In this document: positions 6,392 to 9,174 of the stretch, piece after piece
Position numbering within the stretch: the stretch's first letter is position 1
How the letters are laid out: every line of letters begins with the position of its first letter
NCBI GenBank assembly: GCA_937889205.1
Contig: CALARN010000030.1
Location: 1-9,174, forward strand
Direction of reading: 5' to 3'
Source of the DNA: an uncultured bacterium
GTDB lineage: Bacteria; Patescibacteriota; Dojkabacteria; B142; OLB20
DNA: 9,174 nt
Notes under the pieces: generated by a model
The model's database searches: none
What the model saw: only the letters and a program-made list of their open reading frames with translations
What the model was told of the DNA's origin: nothing
Translations under genes and position numbers: made by a program

Positions 6392-7564
6392 TTACTGAGG
6401 ATTAACAGGTTGCCCAACAGGGGCCACAGGCTGTTCAGGTTGACTCTGCATAGCAGGAGGATTATCTGAAATGCCTAAATTATCTATCAATGCAGCAGCA
6501 CTTAACTGCTTCTGTTCAGGTGTACTTTCAACGACAGGGGCTTCAGTTACAATAGGTGCGGCAATTGGGGCAACTGCCTCAGCTGGAGCTACCACCTCTA
6601 CTGGCGCTACCTCTGGAGTAACAATTGGAGCTACTTGCTCAGGAGTAACTTCTACAACAGGAGCCACCGTTTCTGCTGGCGCACTAACTGGACTTACTTC
6701 TGGCGCCGGAGCTGCTTCACCCGTACTACCATCATTATTTGCTTCGATTTGCTCTAGAATTAATGAATTCCAATCAAAAGGGGCGTTTTCTGCTGGCGCA
6801 GGAACAGGACTTGTTGGCTCAGACAGATTTGGCATTTCAAGCTCAACTTCTGATTGAGATTCAGCTACTGGAGGTGATTGGATGACAGGCTCGACTGGAG
6901 TAATTACAGGGTTAGCTGCTTCAGCTGGTTGTGGAGTGACTGGAACCGTTTCAATTGAAGGTGTTGCTTCTGATATAGGTTCGGGCTGAGCTTCGGCTGG
7001 TTTATTCTCTATCTGTGCAGTAGGTAAATTTGTTGTTTGAATACCGCCTAGATTAACTTTTGGCTCATCACTTTTTTGTTGATTTGCAAGCTTTTCTTTT
7101 AGCTCATCATAATTATTGACTCCATTATCTTCTAAAATCTTTTTCATTAATTGCAGACCTGCCCTAGTTTCTTCTTGTCTAGCTTTTATTAATTCTTCAC
7201 TTTCTTTAATATATTCCTCTAAGCTTTTTTTAGCTTCAACAGACAATTTTGGTAATAATTGATCGTAGTATGTTTTTAAAAACAGCTTGGTATTATTTTC
7301 AATTTTCTTTAACAAGATGACATTTTGTACATAAGGTTTATATTTTGCGGGTAAATTCTCAAATTCAACAGAATTAAGGATAATCTGTATGTCTTCTTCG
7401 TTAAAACCATTTTCTAACAGATATTCTCTCACCGTTTCTTCATAAACTGTGTTCACTCCATTAGCTAACTCGTTATAAACCTCTAAGGCTTCATCGTCTG
7501 TTTTAACTTGGAATATTATACGGATGATAACCGGATCAAGTGTATATATTAAATCATTATTCAT
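6392..7564 (-). CDS. Unrecognised protein: helical N-terminal half, disordered Pro/Ala/Glu/Val tail
   Basis: I do not recognise this 390-aa protein. Residues 1-165 look like a compact, mostly helical, charged domain with no cysteine and no signal peptide; about 105-163 could form coiled coil (Glu/Lys-rich). From about 166 to the end it is low complexity, dominated by Pro, Ala, Val, Glu, Thr and Gln with VAP/APV/TPE-type imperfect repeats, and is probably disordered. Two islands break the pattern: FDWNSLILEQIEANN (263-277) and SAAALIDNLGI (355-365). Both are amphipathic and helix-like, and may be docking motifs. No membrane segment, LPxTG anchor or enzyme motif is seen. It is the last gene of its operon, 28 bases after the membrane-hairpin gene and before a strong terminator. 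The ATG at 7564 lacks a Shine-Dalgarno. A scaffold or adaptor role is only a guess from the architecture. Confidence 0.85.
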   Translation of the reverse strand: MNNDLIYTLDPVIIRIIFQVKTDDEALEVYNELANGVNTVYEETVREYLLENGFNEEDIQIILNSVEFENLPAKYKPYVQNVILLKKIENNTKLFLKTYYDQLLPKLSVEAKKSLEEYIKESEELIKARQEETRAGLQLMKKILEDNGVNNYDELKEKLANQQKSDEPKVNLGGIQTTNLPTAQIENKPAEAQPEPISEATPSIETVPVTPQPAEAANPVITPVEPVIQSPPVAESQSEVELEMPNLSEPTSPVPAPAENAPFDWNSLILEQIEANNDGSTGEAAPAPEVSPVSAPAETVAPVVEVTPEQVAPIVTPEVAPVEVVAPAEAVAPIAAPIVTEAPVVESTPEQKQLSAAALIDNLGISDNPPAMQSQPEQPVAPVGQPVNPQ

Positions 7565-7574
7565 AGCAGTGTTT

Positions 7575-7580
7575 ATTATA
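7575..7580 (-). promoter_or_regulatory. Possible internal -10 box before the 390-aa gene
   Basis: A perfect TATAAT on the minus strand between the stop of the 458-aa gene and the ATG at 7564. Only a weak -35 (TTTGGC at 16 bases) is present. Transcription would start about 3-5 bases before the ATG, giving an essentially leaderless mRNA. In AT-rich DNA such a box can arise by chance. Confidence 0.3.
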
Positions 7581-7592
7581 ACTTATTAATAA

Positions 7593-8969
7593 TTATGCCA
7601 AAATGGCTTCTAATTGCGCTAGATTTGTTTTCTTCATGTATTTTTCTACCATCGCCTCGGCATCTAAATTATTTGTCATTGCAGCCAATCTTGCCGCCAA
7701 CTTAGTATATGCTACTTGTGCAGAAATATCTTTTTTTACAAATCCGTCTTCAATATCTTCAACTTTAATTTCTGCTTCTTTAATCTTCTTATCTAGACCA
7801 ATCAATGTATTTTTTCTTTCAATACCTGCTTTGGTAAATTTTGATTCGAACACACCTCCCCCCAAAGCACCTAAAGAAGCTCCATAATACACCCCTCCTG
7901 CAACAGATGAAGCCCCTAACCAACCAGGCAGTGAAAGGGAACTGGCAACTAATGAGGTACCACCAAAACCTAATAAGCCCCCTATCAACATGCCGCCCGC
8001 AATAAAAGCTATTCTTTTTGACCATATTTTTGTTAACAATTTAGTCCTTTCTAAACGAGCTAAGTCTTCTTTTCCCTTTGCTTCTTTTTTACTTAATTCA
8101 TCAATTTCTTGGTTAAGTTCGCCTCTTCTCTTGCTATGCTTCATACTTATCTCGACTGCCTTTTTAACTGGATCTGGCAAAGATGAATAACCGGGAGAGT
8201 TTTCTACCATTGTTGTGAGAGAATCAAAATCTACTCTACTACCTGAATAGTGAACATTTTCAAATTCACCTTCAAAAGAAGTGGCCAATGGATCGGCAAC
8301 AGCATTAAAAGCAGCATCTTTCTTCTTTTTTGCTCTCGTTTCATCGGTATTCCAATATTTTTCTAACAATGTCTTTAGATGGGGATTTCTTGTGGAGCTT
8401 ATTAAGCCTTCGAATTCAGTATCAGACATTAATCCTGCTTCGAAAGCTCTCTTGTGTGATTCAAATCTCTCTGTCAGCTTCTTTTCTGCAGTTGCTCTAA
8501 TTCTGGTAGCCATGCCCTCATCAATTTTACCAGGTGTAGAATTTAACGTTGTTAATGCTGTTTCTAAAGAATCTGCCGAGCTTTGCAACCACTGATCGAC
8601 ATGAGCATCGGCAATTCTGTCTTTTGCACGATTTAAAGCAATTGGGACCATGGTTGGATCAATATCTCTCACAGCTCGAATATCAGCCTCAAGAGTTCCA
8701 ATTCCAGCGGCTAAGTATGGATTAATTCCTCTTGGTAATCCAGTCAATACTTGATCGGCATTATATTTCTTATAGGCGTCCGTTAAACTTGAACTATAAT
8801 CTCTTAAAATATCTTCCACATTTCCCGTACCAGCATAATAATCTGCAACAGCTTTCGCTTCTGCGGCTCTTGCTAAAGCTCTTCCTAATGGATGATCAAA
8901 AGCATAATCTTTACCTGCTTCTACTACAGATCCTTTAAATTCTCTTACTACATCAGTCGAGACTGGCAT
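7593..8969 (-). CDS. Unrecognised protein with a glycine-rich membrane hairpin
   Basis: I do not recognise this 458-aa protein. There is no N-terminal signal peptide. Residues 1-230 are Ala/Asp/Lys-rich and mostly helical, with a basic RAKKKK patch at 212-217. A charged coiled-coil stretch spans about 268-318. Next come two hydrophobic segments, about 319-338 and 347-374, joined by a short SLSLPGW turn. They are full of small residues, with glycines spaced as in glycine-zipper helices (GGMLIGGLLGFGG; GASLGALGGG). A second charged coiled coil (about 378-410) and an Ala-rich helical end follow. The layout suggests a cytoplasmic protein anchored by a re-entrant or two-helix hairpin, possibly oligomeric. 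Glycine-zipper hairpins also occur in pore-forming and phage tail proteins, but nothing else here supports those roles. The ATG at 8969 is 3 bases after the upstream stop, so translation is probably coupled. Confidence 0.85.
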   Translation of the reverse strand: MPVSTDVVREFKGSVVEAGKDYAFDHPLGRALARAAEAKAVADYYAGTGNVEDILRDYSSSLTDAYKKYNADQVLTGLPRGINPYLAAGIGTLEADIRAVRDIDPTMVPIALNRAKDRIADAHVDQWLQSSADSLETALTTLNSTPGKIDEGMATRIRATAEKKLTERFESHKRAFEAGLMSDTEFEGLISSTRNPHLKTLLEKYWNTDETRAKKKKDAAFNAVADPLATSFEGEFENVHYSGSRVDFDSLTTMVENSPGYSSLPDPVKKAVEISMKHSKRRGELNQEIDELSKKEAKGKEDLARLERTKLLTKIWSKRIAFIAGGMLIGGLLGFGGTSLVASSLSLPGWLGASSVAGGVYYGASLGALGGGVFESKFTKAGIERKNTLIGLDKKIKEAEIKVEDIEDGFVKKDISAQVAYTKLAARLAAMTNNLDAEAMVEKYMKKTNLAQLEAILA

Positions 8970-8972
8970 GAT

Positions 8973-9173
8973 TTAATATTTTGACAAATATGTTAATAAT
9001 TTTTCTTCATCAATATCATTGATTTCAACTTCCTCATCAATTTCAAGTAATAAATTGACAATCAATTCATAGGGAATATTCTTACTTCTCATTTCTTCAA
9101 CAAGTGTTCTTAGAAATGCGTTTTTAATCTTTTTACTAGGAATCAATATTAGGGCACGATTGATCTTTTTCTC
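8973..9173 (-). CDS. C-terminal end of an unrecognised acidic protein (runs off the window)
   Basis: The last 66 codons of a gene entering from the right edge, ending in TAA at 8975-8973. The visible part reads as an opening basic stretch with a hydrophobic strand (RALILIP), an amphipathic helix (about 15-30), then a strongly acidic section (LLLEIDEEVEINDIDEEKL) and a TYLSKY end. No motif or known family is recognised. It is separated by 3 bases from the start of the membrane-hairpin gene, so the two are in one operon. The open frame from the window edge, codon composition like its neighbours, and the tight spacing are the evidence for coding. Confidence 0.7.
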   Translation of the reverse strand, partial: EKKINRALILIPSKKIKNAFLRTLVEEMRSKNIPYELIVNLLLEIDEEVEINDIDEEKLLTYLSKY

Positions 9174-9174
9174 T

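Noticed and set aside
6471..6857. Plus-strand frame rich in Gly, Ala, Ser and Thr opposite the Pro/Ala tail
   Set aside because: Its composition is the reverse-strand image of the repetitive Pro/Ala/Val codons of the 390-aa gene. No start or terminator supports it.
797..8969. UGA recoding (as in Gracilibacteria/Absconditabacteria)
   Set aside because: No in-frame TGA interrupts any gene, and conserved glycines are encoded by ordinary codons.
1..9174. Mobile elements, CRISPR arrays, att sites
   Set aside because: No transposase or integrase gene, no regularly spaced direct repeats and no terminal inverted repeats were found. The region reads as ordinary chromosomal housekeeping DNA.

Overview
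The window is an AT-rich bacterial chromosome segment in which every gene I can support lies on the minus strand, so transcription runs from the right end to the left end. The recognisable genes are housekeeping: ribosomal protein S1 (rpsA), the AAA+ unfoldase ClpC, the recombination/repair ATPase RadA, and the N-terminus of what looks like transcription terminator Rho. I see no insertion sequence, phage gene, CRISPR array, tRNA or rRNA. S1 has four S1 domains, the Hsp100 is ClpC-type with a UVR-like linker, Rho has a Lys/Ala-rich N-terminal extension, and two unrecognised proteins lie beside them. That combination is compatible with a Patescibacteria/CPR-like or other deep-branching low-GC bacterium, but this is an inference and the phylum is not proven here. 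All six visible stop codons are TAA, no internal TGA interrupts a gene, and almost no start codon has a clear Shine-Dalgarno sequence.

Layout in the direction of transcription (right to left). (1) 9173-6392: an operon of three unrecognised genes. These are the C-terminal end of a short acidic protein, a 458-aa protein with a glycine-rich membrane hairpin, and a 390-aa protein with a helical N-terminal half and a Pro/Ala/Glu/Val-rich, probably disordered tail. A strong intrinsic terminator (6341-6369) closes the operon. (2) 6340-4723: rpsA, with overlapping inverted repeats upstream, an extended -10 promoter (6174-6182) and its own terminator (4723-4757). (3) 4698-797: clpC and radA, 8 bases apart and surely co-transcribed. 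This is the same pairing as the clpC-radA end of the Firmicutes ctsR-mcsA-mcsB-clpC-radA cluster, but without ctsR, mcsA or mcsB. (4) 705-472: a compact unit with a near-consensus promoter (TTGACA, 17-base spacer, TATTAT), a highly structured RNA of about 200 nt with no reading frame, and a GC-rich terminator followed by a U-run. This is the best candidate for something undescribed. (5) 459-1: a second near-consensus promoter (TTGACA, 17, TATACT), a leader of about 109 nt, and the start of rho running off the left edge.

How the genes fit together: S1 and Rho act on mRNA (translation initiation and transcription termination), while ClpC (presumably with ClpP) and RadA cover protein quality control and DNA recombination. 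I see no shared pathway joining the unknown operon to them. The most useful follow-ups are the structured RNA, the Tyr-to-Ile change in the ClpC D1 pore loop, the nested dyads upstream of rpsA, and the membrane-hairpin / disordered-tail gene pair.
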